This document shows positions 1 through 6,281 of a DNA stretch of 7,940 bases, piece by piece. The stretch is from Pseudomonadota bacterium (GTDB lineage Bacteria; Pseudomonadota; Alphaproteobacteria; Acetobacterales; Acetobacteraceae). Numbering within the stretch: position 1 is the first letter of the stretch; each line of letters opens with the position of its first letter. The notes under the pieces were generated by a model. The model was not told where the DNA came from, searched no databases, and worked only from the letters and a program-made list of their open reading frames with translations. The stretch spans positions 1 to 7,940 of the forward strand of contig JAKBCX010000056.1 in assembly GCA_021807465.1 (NCBI GenBank), read 5' to 3'. The position numbers and the translations under genes are program-made.

Positions 1-1214
1 TTGCGGGCGGTCTTGCCGGCGGCGTGGCGGCAGTGGCCGCCGCGCGCGTGGCCGAGGCGGCGCATCATGGGCAGGGCAATGCGGGCGCCATTCCGTTTTA
101 CGGCCCGCGCCAAGCCGGCATCACCACGCCCATGCAAAGGCAGCTCTATTTTGCCAGTTTCGATCTGGCGGCGGAAAACCGCCAGGAGCTGATTACCCTG
201 CTGCAAGCCTGGACAGCGGCCTCCGCGCGCATGACCGCCGGCCTGCCCGCCGTGCCGGGCGAGCAGGAGGATAACCAGCCGCCTTTGGATAGCGGCGAGG
301 CCGTGGGGCTGCAGCCGCAGAACCTCACCATCACCTTCGGCTTTGGCCCAGACATGTTCACGCTGAATGGCAAGGACCGCTATGGCCTGGCATCCAAAAG
401 GCCGGAAGCGCTGGTGGATTTGCCTGGCTTTAATGGCGACCAGCTTGTGGAAGGCCAGTGCGGCGGCGCGCTTTGCGTGCAGGCTTGCGCCAATGACGAG
501 CAGGTGGCCTTTCACGCGGTGCGGCAGCTTGCCCGGCTTTCTTATGGCGCGGCCAATCTGCGCTGGGTGCAAAGCGGCTTCGCGGCCGGGCCGGATGTAA
601 AGGGCACGCCGCGCAACCTCATGGGCTTTAAGGATGGCACCATGAACCCCACCGGCAGCACCATGGATGAAGCCGTATGGGTGGAAACACCCGGCTGGAT
701 GCAAGGCGGCAGTTACATGGTGGCGCGGCGCATCCGCATTGCGCTGGAGCATTGGGACCGCATGCGCGTGGGGTTTCAGGAGATGACCTTCGGGCGCAAG
801 AAAGACAGCGGCGCGCCCCTGGGCGGCACGCATGAATTCGACACGCCGAATTTCAACGCCACCGATGCCAGCGGCAATTATGTGATTCCCGAAAATTCGC
901 ACATGCGCCTGGCCGCGCCTGCCAATAATGACGGCGCGCAGATTTTGCGGCGCTCTTACTCCTACAATAACGGTGCCAATTTCGTAGCCGAGCGCTGGCC
1001 GCCGTGGCACCAGGGCATTGAGTATGATGCCGGCTTGTTCTTCCAGGCCTATCAGAAGGACCCGCGCACGGGCTTCATCAAGCTCTTCGGCAAAATGTCG
1101 AAAATCGACATGCTCAACCAGTTCACCACCCATACCGGCAGCGCCATTTTCGCCTGCCCGCCAGGGGCGGAAAAGGGCGGCTATATCGGGCAGGGCATGC
1201 TCGAGACAGCTTGA
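1..1214 (+). CDS. efeB: EfeB-type deferrochelatase / DyP-type haem peroxidase, 5' end cut by window
   Basis: This is a dye-decolourising-type haem peroxidase of the EfeB group, the exported component of the EfeUO(B) ferrous-iron/haem-iron uptake system. EfeB proteins act in the periplasm after Tat export. The reading frame is open from base 3, and the first residues (Ala/Gly/Val-rich, about bases 3-62) look like the tail of a signal peptide. The twin-arginine part and true start therefore lie left of the window. The GTG at 24 is unlikely to be the start. Family marks seen: the GFKDGT motif (bases 624-641, catalytic Asp codon 633), a proximal haem-ligand His in NSHMRLA (codon 900), and the distal Arg in ILRRSY (codon 948 or 951). 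About 403 residues are present against roughly 420-430 for the family, so only the N-terminus is missing. efeO and efeU would be expected upstream. No inactivating change is seen. Confidence 0.93.
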   Translation, partial: AGGLAGGVAAVAAARVAEAAHHGQGNAGAIPFYGPRQAGITTPMQRQLYFASFDLAAENRQELITLLQAWTAASARMTAGLPAVPGEQEDNQPPLDSGEAVGLQPQNLTITFGFGPDMFTLNGKDRYGLASKRPEALVDLPGFNGDQLVEGQCGGALCVQACANDEQVAFHAVRQLARLSYGAANLRWVQSGFAAGPDVKGTPRNLMGFKDGTMNPTGSTMDEAVWVETPGWMQGGSYMVARRIRIALEHWDRMRVGFQEMTFGRKKDSGAPLGGTHEFDTPNFNATDASGNYVIPENSHMRLAAPANNDGAQILRRSYSYNNGANFVAERWPPWHQGIEYDAGLFFQAYQKDPRTGFIKLFGKMSKIDMLNQFTTHTGSAIFACPPGAEKGGYIGQGMLETA

Positions 1215-1218
1215 TTAA

Positions 1219-1230
1219 ATGTTATAACAT
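1219..1230. promoter_or_regulatory. Perfect 12-bp palindrome in efeB-porin gap, candidate operator
   Basis: ATGTTATAACAT is identical to its reverse complement and lies 4 bp after the efeB stop and 66 bp before the porin ATG. Within it GTTAT (1221-1225) also pairs with ATAAC at 1234-1238, so the AT-rich patch holds nested dyad symmetry. A weak promoter can be drawn around it: TTGATT at 1211-1216 and CATAAC at 1233-1238, 16 bp apart, which would put the palindrome in the spacer. A binding site for a dimeric repressor such as the TetR protein encoded downstream is an inference. A factor-independent terminator for efeB is less likely because there is no GC stem. Confidence 0.4.
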
Positions 1231-1285
1231 AGCATAACCTGCCTCGGCTGGCGCGGAGGCAGGCAGGCTCCCGGTTTGAGCCGGC

Positions 1286-1290
1286 AGGAG
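1286..1290 (+). promoter_or_regulatory. Ribosome binding site fixing the porin start
   Basis: AGGAG lies 6 bp before the ATG at 1297. This supports that ATG over an in-frame TTG at 1276, which has no comparable site and would add residues in front of the signal peptide. Confidence 0.7.
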
Positions 1291-1296
1291 AAGGAC

Positions 1297-2649
1297 ATGG
1301 GAAAATCCAATAAAGTTTGGATGTGGCGGTGTTTGTCCGCCATGGCGCTGGGCGCGGCGCTGGGAGGGGCGCCTGCCTACGCGCAGAGCGGCAATGGCAA
1401 TATTTGGCAGCGCCCGGAATTGCTGGGCGATATTGGCGGGCTACGCACGGCACTTGGCAATGCCGGTATTACATTCGGGTTGAATGACAGTGAGAATCTG
1501 CTCGCCAATCTTTCCGGCGGTGTGAAAACGGGCGCCACCATGCAAGGTGTGACAACGATGAGCCTGGATGTGGACACGGCCAAAGCCGTGGGCCTGCCCG
1601 GAGGGCTGTTCCACATAAGCGCGCTGCAACTGCATGGTCAGCCGCTTTCCGCCGCCTATCTCGATAACCTGCAAGCCGCCAACGGCAATGAGGGCAAGAA
1701 TGCGACGCGGCTCTGGGAGTTGTGGTACGACCAGTCTTTCGCCAATGGCCAATTCGATATCAAGATTGGCCAGCAGAGCATCGACAACGAGTTCATCTGC
1801 AGCCAGTATTCGGCATTGTTCGTCAACACCATGGCGGGTTGGCCACTTGTGCCATCGGCTGATCTTTACGGTGGCGGTCCGGCCTACCCGCTCTCCTCGC
1901 TGGGCGTGCGCGCGCAGTTCAAGCCCAGCAGCAACTCCGCCATTCTTGCCGGTGTGTTCGACGATAATCCAGGCGGCGGCTCGTTCTATGAGGATGCCCA
2001 GGCACTGGATGCCGCAGGTGGCAAGTTCAACCTGAACACCGGCGCGCTGTGGATTGCCGAGTTGCAATATTCCGCCAAGCCTTTTGGCCTGCCCGGCACC
2101 TACAAGCTCGGCGGCTGGTACGATAGCGGGCATTTCCCCGACCAGCTTTACAGCACGGATGGGCTGACGTTTGCCAACCCGGCCAGCAACGGCAACCCGG
2201 TCATGCATCGTGGCAACTACAGCCTGTATGGCGTGGTGGACCAAACCGTATGGCAATCCGCCAGCAACAGCGCGCGCAATGTCAATGTGTTCGGCCGCGT
2301 CATGGGCGCGCCGTCCGATCAGAATCTCGTCACTTTCTTCTTCAATGGTGGCGTGACCATGGCCGCGCCATTTTCGGGGCGGAATAACGATCAGGTGGGG
2401 CTGGATTTTGGCATTGGCAAGGTCAGCAGCCGTGTGGCCGATCTCGACCGCGCTTCTGGCGTGGCGCCGCGCGGCACGGAGGAGTTATTCGAGTTGACCT
2501 ACCAGGCGCAGCTTGTGCCCTGGCTGGTGGTGCAGCCGGACATGCAATATATCGTCAACCCCGGCGGTGGCGTGCAGGATCCGAATAACCCCACGCATAA
2601 TCTGCGCAATGAATTTGTGGCGGGCATGCGCGTTATCACAACTTTCTGA
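1297..2649 (+). CDS. OprB-family carbohydrate-type outer-membrane porin
   Basis: A 450-residue protein predicted to form an outer-membrane beta-barrel of the OprB (carbohydrate-selective porin) family. These channels admit sugars and other small polar solutes. The N-terminus is a classical Sec signal peptide: Lys/Arg near the start, hydrophobic core LSAMALGAALGGA, and cleavage expected after AYA (residue 29, before QSG). The mature protein has family wording: FGLNDSENLLANLSGG near the start, a LWELWYDQSF...IKIGQQSIDNEF strand pair, an RAQFKPSSNSAILAGVFDD strand, and a terminal strand ending in Phe (RVITTF), the usual outer-membrane assembly signal. Alternating hydrophobic/polar residues and many Gly/Asn/Asp loops fit a barrel. 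It has its own ribosome site and lies 82 bp after efeB, with a possible operator between. A TetR gene follows 99 bp downstream. The true solute is unknown: OprB-like porins are not restricted to glucose. Confidence 0.9.
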   Translation: MGKSNKVWMWRCLSAMALGAALGGAPAYAQSGNGNIWQRPELLGDIGGLRTALGNAGITFGLNDSENLLANLSGGVKTGATMQGVTTMSLDVDTAKAVGLPGGLFHISALQLHGQPLSAAYLDNLQAANGNEGKNATRLWELWYDQSFANGQFDIKIGQQSIDNEFICSQYSALFVNTMAGWPLVPSADLYGGGPAYPLSSLGVRAQFKPSSNSAILAGVFDDNPGGGSFYEDAQALDAAGGKFNLNTGALWIAELQYSAKPFGLPGTYKLGGWYDSGHFPDQLYSTDGLTFANPASNGNPVMHRGNYSLYGVVDQTVWQSASNSARNVNVFGRVMGAPSDQNLVTFFFNGGVTMAAPFSGRNNDQVGLDFGIGKVSSRVADLDRASGVAPRGTEELFELTYQAQLVPWLVVQPDMQYIVNPGGGVQDPNNPTHNLRNEFVAGMRVITTF

Positions 2650-2659
2650 GCCAGGCCGC

Positions 2660-2680
2660 CGCCGGTGCAAGCCGCCGGCG
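2660..2680 (+). terminator. GC-rich hairpin after porin gene, weak terminator candidate
   Basis: CGCCGG (2660-2665) pairs perfectly with CCGGCG (2675-2680) across a 9-nt loop, 11 bp after the porin stop. No T-run follows directly; the nearest is TTTT about 17 bp on. This is therefore at best a weak intrinsic terminator and could be chance in GC-rich sequence. Confidence 0.25.
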
Positions 2681-2720
2681 CCGTGCGCGCTTGGCGTTTT
2701 GCCGCAGCAGTTGTAATAGA

Positions 2721-2733
2721 TGCTTAGAAAGCA
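2721..2733. promoter_or_regulatory. Inverted repeat TGCTT-AGA-AAGCA ahead of TetR gene
   Basis: Two perfect 5-bp arms around AGA lie 15 bp upstream of the GTG start of the TetR-family gene, in the leader where an autoregulatory operator is commonly found. The sequence is not related to the 12-bp palindrome before the porin, so if both are operators they probably serve different proteins. Short arms make chance occurrence possible. Confidence 0.25.
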
Positions 2734-2748
2734 CAAGGTTTCAGGCAC

Positions 2749-3378
2749 GTGAGTCAGATGGCGCAAAGCGGAGTTCTGCCGGTCCCGGGCGATGTCCGGG
2801 CCGCGCGCTCGCGTACCGCATTGCGCAATACGCTTATCAGCCTGCTGGAGCAGAAGCCGTTTGAGCAGGTGACGATTCGTGAGATCGCCTCCAAGGCCAA
2901 AATCGGCTATGCGACATTTTTCCGCCATTATCCGAGCAAGGAAGCGCTGCTCAACGATCTGGCCGCTGGCCAGATTAGCGGGCTTACAGAGGTGGTATTG
3001 CCATTGCTGCACAGTGCCGATTTGAAGCTCACCTCGCGCGCGATGTTTGAATATGTGTGGGCGCATAAAACCTTGTGGACAGCTTTGCTAACAGGCGGCG
3101 CGGCAGGCACGGTGAAAACCGAGTTCATCCGGCAGATGCGCCAACTGGCCGCCGATGAAAAACCCGTGGATAGCTGGCCGCCCAGCGATTTACGAGTGGC
3201 ATTTTCAGTTGCCGCCACGCTGGAAATTCTCTCGTGGTGGCTGGAGCAGAAAGAACCGGCCAGCATCGAGCAGATGGCCGAGACGCTCGACCGGCTGGTG
3301 CTGCAACCCAGCCTGGCGGATGTGCCGCGTGTGGGATTGCTGGAGAAGCGCCCGCAGGCGGTAAAATCTGCCCGTTAG
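2749..3378 (+). CDS. TetR/AcrR-family transcriptional regulator
   Basis: A 209-residue one-domain-plus-ligand-domain regulator, normal length for the family. Residues about 22-72 hold the TetR DNA-binding domain: an ALRNTLISLLEQKPFEQVT helix, then a helix-turn-helix read as IREIASKAKIGYATFFRHY, followed by the family-typical SKEALLNDL. The C-terminal half (about 75-205) is helical, with FEYVWAHKTLWTALL and FSVAATLEILSWWLEQ as the likely ligand-pocket and dimer helices. The ligand cannot be read from sequence. Start choice is uncertain: GTG at 2749 or ATG at 2758, neither with a strong ribosome site. The gene lies behind the porin in the same direction, and a palindrome is present before each of the two. 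It converges on the ferredoxin gene with only 16 bp between stops. It could regulate the porin, itself or the P450 operon; this is inference. Confidence 0.9.
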   Translation: MSQMAQSGVLPVPGDVRAARSRTALRNTLISLLEQKPFEQVTIREIASKAKIGYATFFRHYPSKEALLNDLAAGQISGLTEVVLPLLHSADLKLTSRAMFEYVWAHKTLWTALLTGGAAGTVKTEFIRQMRQLAADEKPVDSWPPSDLRVAFSVAATLEILSWWLEQKEPASIEQMAETLDRLVLQPSLADVPRVGLLEKRPQAVKSAR

Positions 3379-3391
3379 AGAAGCTGGGCAG
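3362..3391 (-). terminator. Candidate intrinsic terminator of the P450-ferredoxin operon
   Basis: Read on the - strand, CTGCCC (3391-3386) and GGGCAG (3373-3368) form a 6-bp perfect stem with a 12-nt loop, followed by ATTTTAC. It starts 4 bp after the ferredoxin stop and overlaps the last codons of the convergent TetR gene. The tail has only four T residues and the loop is long, so strength is uncertain. There is no T-run on the + side, so it would work one way only. Confidence 0.4.
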
Positions 3392-3394
3392 GGC

Positions 3395-3712
3395 CTATTG
3401 CGTTTCGGGCATATGCACGACCAGCCCGTCCATATCTTCGGAGATGGTAATCTGGCAGGCGAGGCGGCTATTCTCCTTCACATCGCTTGAAAACTCGATC
3501 GTCGCTTCTTCGATCTCCGTCCGCTTGCCCAGCCGCGCCTGCCAATCTGGGGGTATGTAAACATGGCAGGTGCCACACACACACGCCCCGCCGCAATCGG
3601 CATCTATGCCGGGCACGTTGTTATCCCGCGCGCCGCGCATCAATGTGCCGCCGGGCGTAACATCCACCACATGCGCCCTGCCGGAAAAGGTGATGTAGGT
3701 AATTTTAACCAT
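3395..3712 (-). CDS. [2Fe-2S] ferredoxin, putidaredoxin/adrenodoxin type
   Basis: A 105-residue soluble ferredoxin that should pass electrons to the P450 encoded just upstream. The four cluster ligands are C40, C46, C49 and C86, giving C-x5-C-x2-C-x36-C. This is the spacing of vertebrate-type ferredoxins, and I recall putidaredoxin using 39/45/48/86 in about 106 residues. The core reads DADCGGACVCGTCHVY; C44 is an extra cysteine where putidaredoxin has a non-ligand residue. The C-terminus keeps SRLACQI and the acidic stretch typical of partner docking. The gene starts 12 bp after the P450 stop (GGGGCGG is the only ribosome-site-like stretch), so translational coupling is likely. A NAD(P)H-dependent ferredoxin reductase is needed for function and is not encoded in this window. 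Confidence 0.95.
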   Translation of the reverse strand: MVKITYITFSGRAHVVDVTPGGTLMRGARDNNVPGIDADCGGACVCGTCHVYIPPDWQARLGKRTEIEEATIEFSSDVKENSRLACQITISEDMDGLVVHMPETQ

Positions 3713-3724
3713 GCCGCCCCGGGT

Positions 3725-5263
3725 TTAGATGCGCTCGCCAGTGAGTGCCGATTTGCCGAACATGCCGAGTTTGGCATGGCCAGTTAGGGTATCGCCTTCC
3801 TGCGTCACCTCGAAACTCAGCTTGATCTTCGCCGGCTTGGTTACGTTCATCACCCAGCTTAGCTTGTCACCGTCGATCTTGCCTTCTGAAATATCTTCAC
3901 CGCCCATGGGGCTGTCTATGCGGCCTGTAAAGCTGTTCCCATCGCGGTTCATGGTCATCACCATTTCCTGCGGCCCCATTGGCGTTTTCAGTACCATCTT
4001 CCAGCGCTCGCCGGATGGCGCTTCTTCTGCCACGGGGGCGGCGGCAACAGGCTTGGCCTTGCCGGCCTTGGGTGTGTATGCGGGCAGTGTTTCCCACCCA
4101 CGCACGGTAGAGGTGGAGGAGAGATGCGCGTTCTCCAAATCCACATCCCATTCGGGAAAACGGTTCAGCAGCTCATCCAGCGCCACGCGCCCCTCAATGC
4201 GCGCAAGCGCATTGCCAAGGCAGGAATGGAACCCGTAGCCGAACGTGAGATGCGGCACGCGCGGACGGTGGATGTCGAATTTGTCCGGGCTGGTGAATTT
4301 GCGCGGGTCGCGGTTGGCGCCGCCAACAAGGAAGAGAATGGCGCTGCCCTCGGGCACCTTCTGCCCGTGAAATTCCGTATCCTTTGCCACATAACGGCCA
4401 ACGGACGGGCCTGGCGGCTCAAAGCGCAGCAATTCCTCGATGGCCTGCGGAATAAGCGCGCGGTTCTCGTAAATCTGCCGCCGCTGGTCCGGGTGCTCCG
4501 CCAGCACCTTGCCGGTCCAGCCGATGAGCCGGTTCGTGGTCTCGTTGCCCGCCCCGGCGAGAATGCTGATAAACAGCAGTACCTCATCGCGCGTCAGCTT
4601 GCGGGTTGTGCCGGTCTCATCGGTAAATTCCGCGTTGAGAAGCTCGGTCATCAAATCATCGGATGGATGCTTCACGCGCCAGTCGAGATATTCCTCGAAC
4701 CCTTCGCCGACGAATTGATGATCGGTGAAATCCTTCGGTTTGCCCGGATCTGTGCGCAGCTTCTCATTCGCCTGGTGCTGCACGCTCTTCAGGTCTTCCT
4801 CGGGAATGCCGAGCAGCATCCCAATCACGCGCAGCGGCATTTCCGCGCCCAGGTCATCGATGAAGTTGAAGCGCCCGCCTTCCACCAGCGGGTCCAGCGC
4901 CTTAGCGCAGAAAGCGCGTATTTGCGGCTCCAGCGCGTTCATCTTCTTGGGCGTGAACACACGTGTCAGCAGGCTGCGGTGCATGGTGTGCAGCGGCGGG
5001 TCTTCGAAAATGAACACGCCTTTTGGAATGGGTACGTTCTGCTTGATGATTTCCAGAATGCCGCCGCGCCCAGAAATGAACGTATCGCGGTCGAACAGGC
5101 CGCGCTCTACATCCTCGTACCGGCTTACGGCGTAAAAATCGTATTGCGCGTTGTAGTAAAGCGGGGCTTCTTCGCGCAGGCGGTTGAAGGCGGGGTAGGG
5201 ATTCGCGAAATATTTAGGATCGTAGGGATCCCAATGGACCCCGGGACTGGTCACGGCATTCAT
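3725..5263 (-). CDS. Bacterial cytochrome P450 with extra C-terminal domain
   Basis: A 512-residue haem-thiolate monooxygenase, soluble (no N-terminal membrane anchor), presumably class I and fed by the adjacent ferredoxin. Residues 1-398 form the P450: I-helix oxygen-binding motif AGAGNETT (236-243), K-helix E277-x-x-R280, and haem loop FGYGFHSCLG (341-350) with thiolate C348. Bacterial P450s usually end about 400-420. Here an Ala/Pro/Lys-rich linker (399-418) leads into an additional, beta-looking domain (419-512). That domain has short Gly-turn strands: WKMVLKTPMGPQEMVM, GNSFTGRIDSPMGG, GDKLSWVMNV, GDTLTGHAKLGMFG. The start ATG is preceded at 7 bp by GGAGGA. The asparagine in GNETT (often His/Asp in related enzymes) is seen in several families that oxidise hydrophobic or terpenoid substrates, so the substrate is not assignable. 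A palindrome overlaps its promoter, suggesting repression or induction by the upstream IclR protein. The reading frame is intact throughout. Confidence 0.95.
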   Translation of the reverse strand: MNAVTSPGVHWDPYDPKYFANPYPAFNRLREEAPLYYNAQYDFYAVSRYEDVERGLFDRDTFISGRGGILEIIKQNVPIPKGVFIFEDPPLHTMHRSLLTRVFTPKKMNALEPQIRAFCAKALDPLVEGGRFNFIDDLGAEMPLRVIGMLLGIPEEDLKSVQHQANEKLRTDPGKPKDFTDHQFVGEGFEEYLDWRVKHPSDDLMTELLNAEFTDETGTTRKLTRDEVLLFISILAGAGNETTNRLIGWTGKVLAEHPDQRRQIYENRALIPQAIEELLRFEPPGPSVGRYVAKDTEFHGQKVPEGSAILFLVGGANRDPRKFTSPDKFDIHRPRVPHLTFGYGFHSCLGNALARIEGRVALDELLNRFPEWDVDLENAHLSSTSTVRGWETLPAYTPKAGKAKPVAAAPVAEEAPSGERWKMVLKTPMGPQEMVMTMNRDGNSFTGRIDSPMGGEDISEGKIDGDKLSWVMNVTKPAKIKLSFEVTQEGDTLTGHAKLGMFGKSALTGERI

Positions 5264-5270
5264 GCGATGC

Positions 5271-5276
5271 TCCTCC
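5271..5276 (-). promoter_or_regulatory. Ribosome binding site of the P450 gene
   Basis: On the - strand GGAGGA stands 7 bp before the ATG, a near-ideal Shine-Dalgarno site that fixes the start and suggests strong translation initiation. Confidence 0.75.
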
Positions 5277-5300
5277 GAAGCGGTGTGCGGACGGTGCTTA

Positions 5301-5327
5301 TATTTGTGATACAGTGTATATCATATA
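5301..5327. promoter_or_regulatory. Imperfect 27-bp inverted repeat over the P450 promoter, candidate operator
   Basis: The core ATACA-G-TGTAT (5309-5319) is a perfect 11-bp dyad. Extending outwards, 10 of 13 base pairs match, including outer TAT/ATA and TG/CA. It lies 38 bp upstream of the P450 ATG and overlaps the proposed -10 element, the position expected of a repressor site. The 13 bases from 5307 fit the same pattern (TGWTACMRTGTAW) as a site at 6137-6149 beside the IclR gene, so the IclR protein is the best candidate binder. The region is strikingly AT-rich against its surroundings. Confidence 0.55.
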
Positions 5328-5349
5328 ATATCCGGACAACCCGCGTCAA
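5320..5349 (-). promoter_or_regulatory. Candidate sigma-70 promoter for the P450-ferredoxin operon
   Basis: On the - strand TTGACG (5349-5344) and TATGAT (5325-5320) are separated by 18 bp, close to the housekeeping consensus. Transcription would begin near 5311-5314, inside the inverted repeat, about 50 bp before the P450 ATG. The -35 box lies only 13 bp after the IclR stop, so read-through from the IclR gene may also contribute. Confidence 0.45.
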
Positions 5350-5362
5350 GCGGGTGGCGCCT

Positions 5363-6103
5363 TCAGCCCGCCAGTACGGGCGGCGCGGCGGCATCCATTC
5401 CGCCGCGCCCGGCTTCGCGCAGGGCCAGGCCAATCTCGTGCTGGCGCTCAGGTGGAAGGCGTTCGCTTGGCCCCACCACCACCAGCACGCCCGCGGGGTG
5501 GTTATGGCTGGTGAATACAGGGGCGGCGATGGCGGCTGAGCCGGGCAGCAAATCGCCGTCGTTTACCGCGTAGCCACGCTGGCGTGTGGCGGCAAAATCC
5601 TCCTGCCGCGCGGCTGCCGCGGCGGCGCCGATCAGCGCCTCCTGCACTGGCACCGGCATGAAGGCCAGATACACGCGCGCCGTGGCGCTGCCCGCCATGG
5701 GCACGCTCATGCCAATGGAAGGCACAACGCGTAGTAATTGCTGGCTCTCTAGCGCGTCCACGACCACAAAATGGTTCTGGTAGGGCAGGTTGAGATACAC
5801 GGTTTCGCCCGTGGCTTTGTGCAGGCGCTCCATCAGCGGGCGCAGCCGGTGGCGCAAGCTGTCGGTGCTGTGCGGCGGGCGTGCGAGCGATAGGGCATGC
5901 AGCGTCAGCTCCCATTGTCCGCGTAATCCCGGCACGGCATGAATCCAGCCCGCGTCGGAGAGCGTCATCAAATCGCGCTGCACGGCGGATTTGTCGGCAT
6001 CAAGCTCGCGCGCCAGCACGCTCACCCCCACGGGCTGCAGCTTGGCCACAAGCTCGAACACCGACAACATGCGGCTTGCACTCAGGCTGCGCTTGACCGC
6101 CAT
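5363..6103 (-). CDS. IclR-family transcriptional regulator
   Basis: A 246-residue regulator with the two IclR-family parts. The N-terminal winged helix-turn-helix is at about 5-67 (SASRMLSVFELVAKL, then VSVLARELDADKSAVQRDLMTL as the HTH and a wing near RGQWELT). The effector domain is at about 85-235, with the usual ETVYLNLP and RGYAVNDGDLLPGSAAIAAPVF wording. The length fits the family (about 240-280). Such proteins commonly control catabolic genes for aromatics, terpenoids or short acids and bind a small effector. It is followed by the P450 gene on the same strand after 99 bp and is divergent from the hydrolase gene across 178 bp. A shared operator-like pattern is found in both gaps. AGAGGG about 5 bp before the ATG serves as ribosome site. 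Control of both units is inference; the effector is unknown. Confidence 0.93.
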   Translation of the reverse strand: MAVKRSLSASRMLSVFELVAKLQPVGVSVLARELDADKSAVQRDLMTLSDAGWIHAVPGLRGQWELTLHALSLARPPHSTDSLRHRLRPLMERLHKATGETVYLNLPYQNHFVVVDALESQQLLRVVPSIGMSVPMAGSATARVYLAFMPVPVQEALIGAAAAAARQEDFAATRQRGYAVNDGDLLPGSAAIAAPVFTSHNHPAGVLVVVGPSERLPPERQHEIGLALREAGRGGMDAAAPPVLAG

Positions 6104-6136
6104 GAATCCCTCTTTATGTCACTATTTGACCGATTA

Positions 6137-6150
6137 TGTTACCATGTAAC
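6137..6150. promoter_or_regulatory. GTTAC-CAT-GTAAC inverted repeat between IclR and hydrolase genes, candidate operator
   Basis: Perfect 5-bp arms (6138-6142 and 6146-6150) around CAT lie 34 bp upstream of the IclR ATG and 132 bp upstream of the hydrolase ATG. With the preceding T, 13 bases (6137-6149) match the P450-promoter site at 9 positions (shared TG-TAC--TGTA). This is the expected place for IclR autoregulation. No convincing -35/-10 pair was found for either gene in the 178-bp gap, and the rest of the gap shows nothing recognisable. Confidence 0.5.
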
Positions 6151-6270
6151 CCAAATTGAGCTGTTTTGCAACAAGGCGGATCACTCTCAGTCATGTCTTG
6201 TGGCGGCTGGGGAGTGTGGCCCGGTTTACCCTTCCATCAGGGGAAATTACACTTGGGCGGCAAAGAAAGG

Positions 6271-6274
6271 GGAG
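6271..6274 (+). promoter_or_regulatory. Ribosome binding site that decides the hydrolase start
   Basis: GGAG in the run AAGGGGAGAA lies 7 bp before the ATG at 6282. The frame is open further upstream (an ATG-less extension to about 6156), but the translated extension does not look like a hydrolase N-terminus, so 6282 is chosen. Confidence 0.7.
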
Positions 6275-6281
6275 AAGCCAG

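Noticed and set aside
1441..2256. Open - strand frame of 271 codons opposite the porin gene
   Set aside because: Antisense to a clear OprB porin with signal peptide and terminal Phe; no ribosome site or domain supports it.
2485..3066. Open - strand frame across the porin end and TetR start
   Set aside because: It spans the ends of two confident + strand genes and their gap; the product shows no recognisable features.
3569..3582. CA dinucleotide run as a microsatellite
   Set aside because: It is short and encodes the conserved CVCGTC cluster region of the ferredoxin.
5340..5354. CCCGC-GTCAA-GCGGG hairpin after the IclR stop as a terminator
   Set aside because: The stem is only 5 bp with no T-run, and its loop contributes to the likely -35 box of the P450 promoter.
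4124..5539. Long open + strand frame (471 codons) opposite the P450 and its promoter
   Set aside because: It runs antisense to a P450 with all catalytic motifs, its translation has no recognisable domain, and long antisense frames are common in GC-rich coding DNA.
6156..6281. N-terminal extension of the hydrolase frame
   Set aside because: No ribosome site at the upstream start, the extension is not hydrolase-like, and a good site precedes ATG 6282. It belongs to the regulatory gap.
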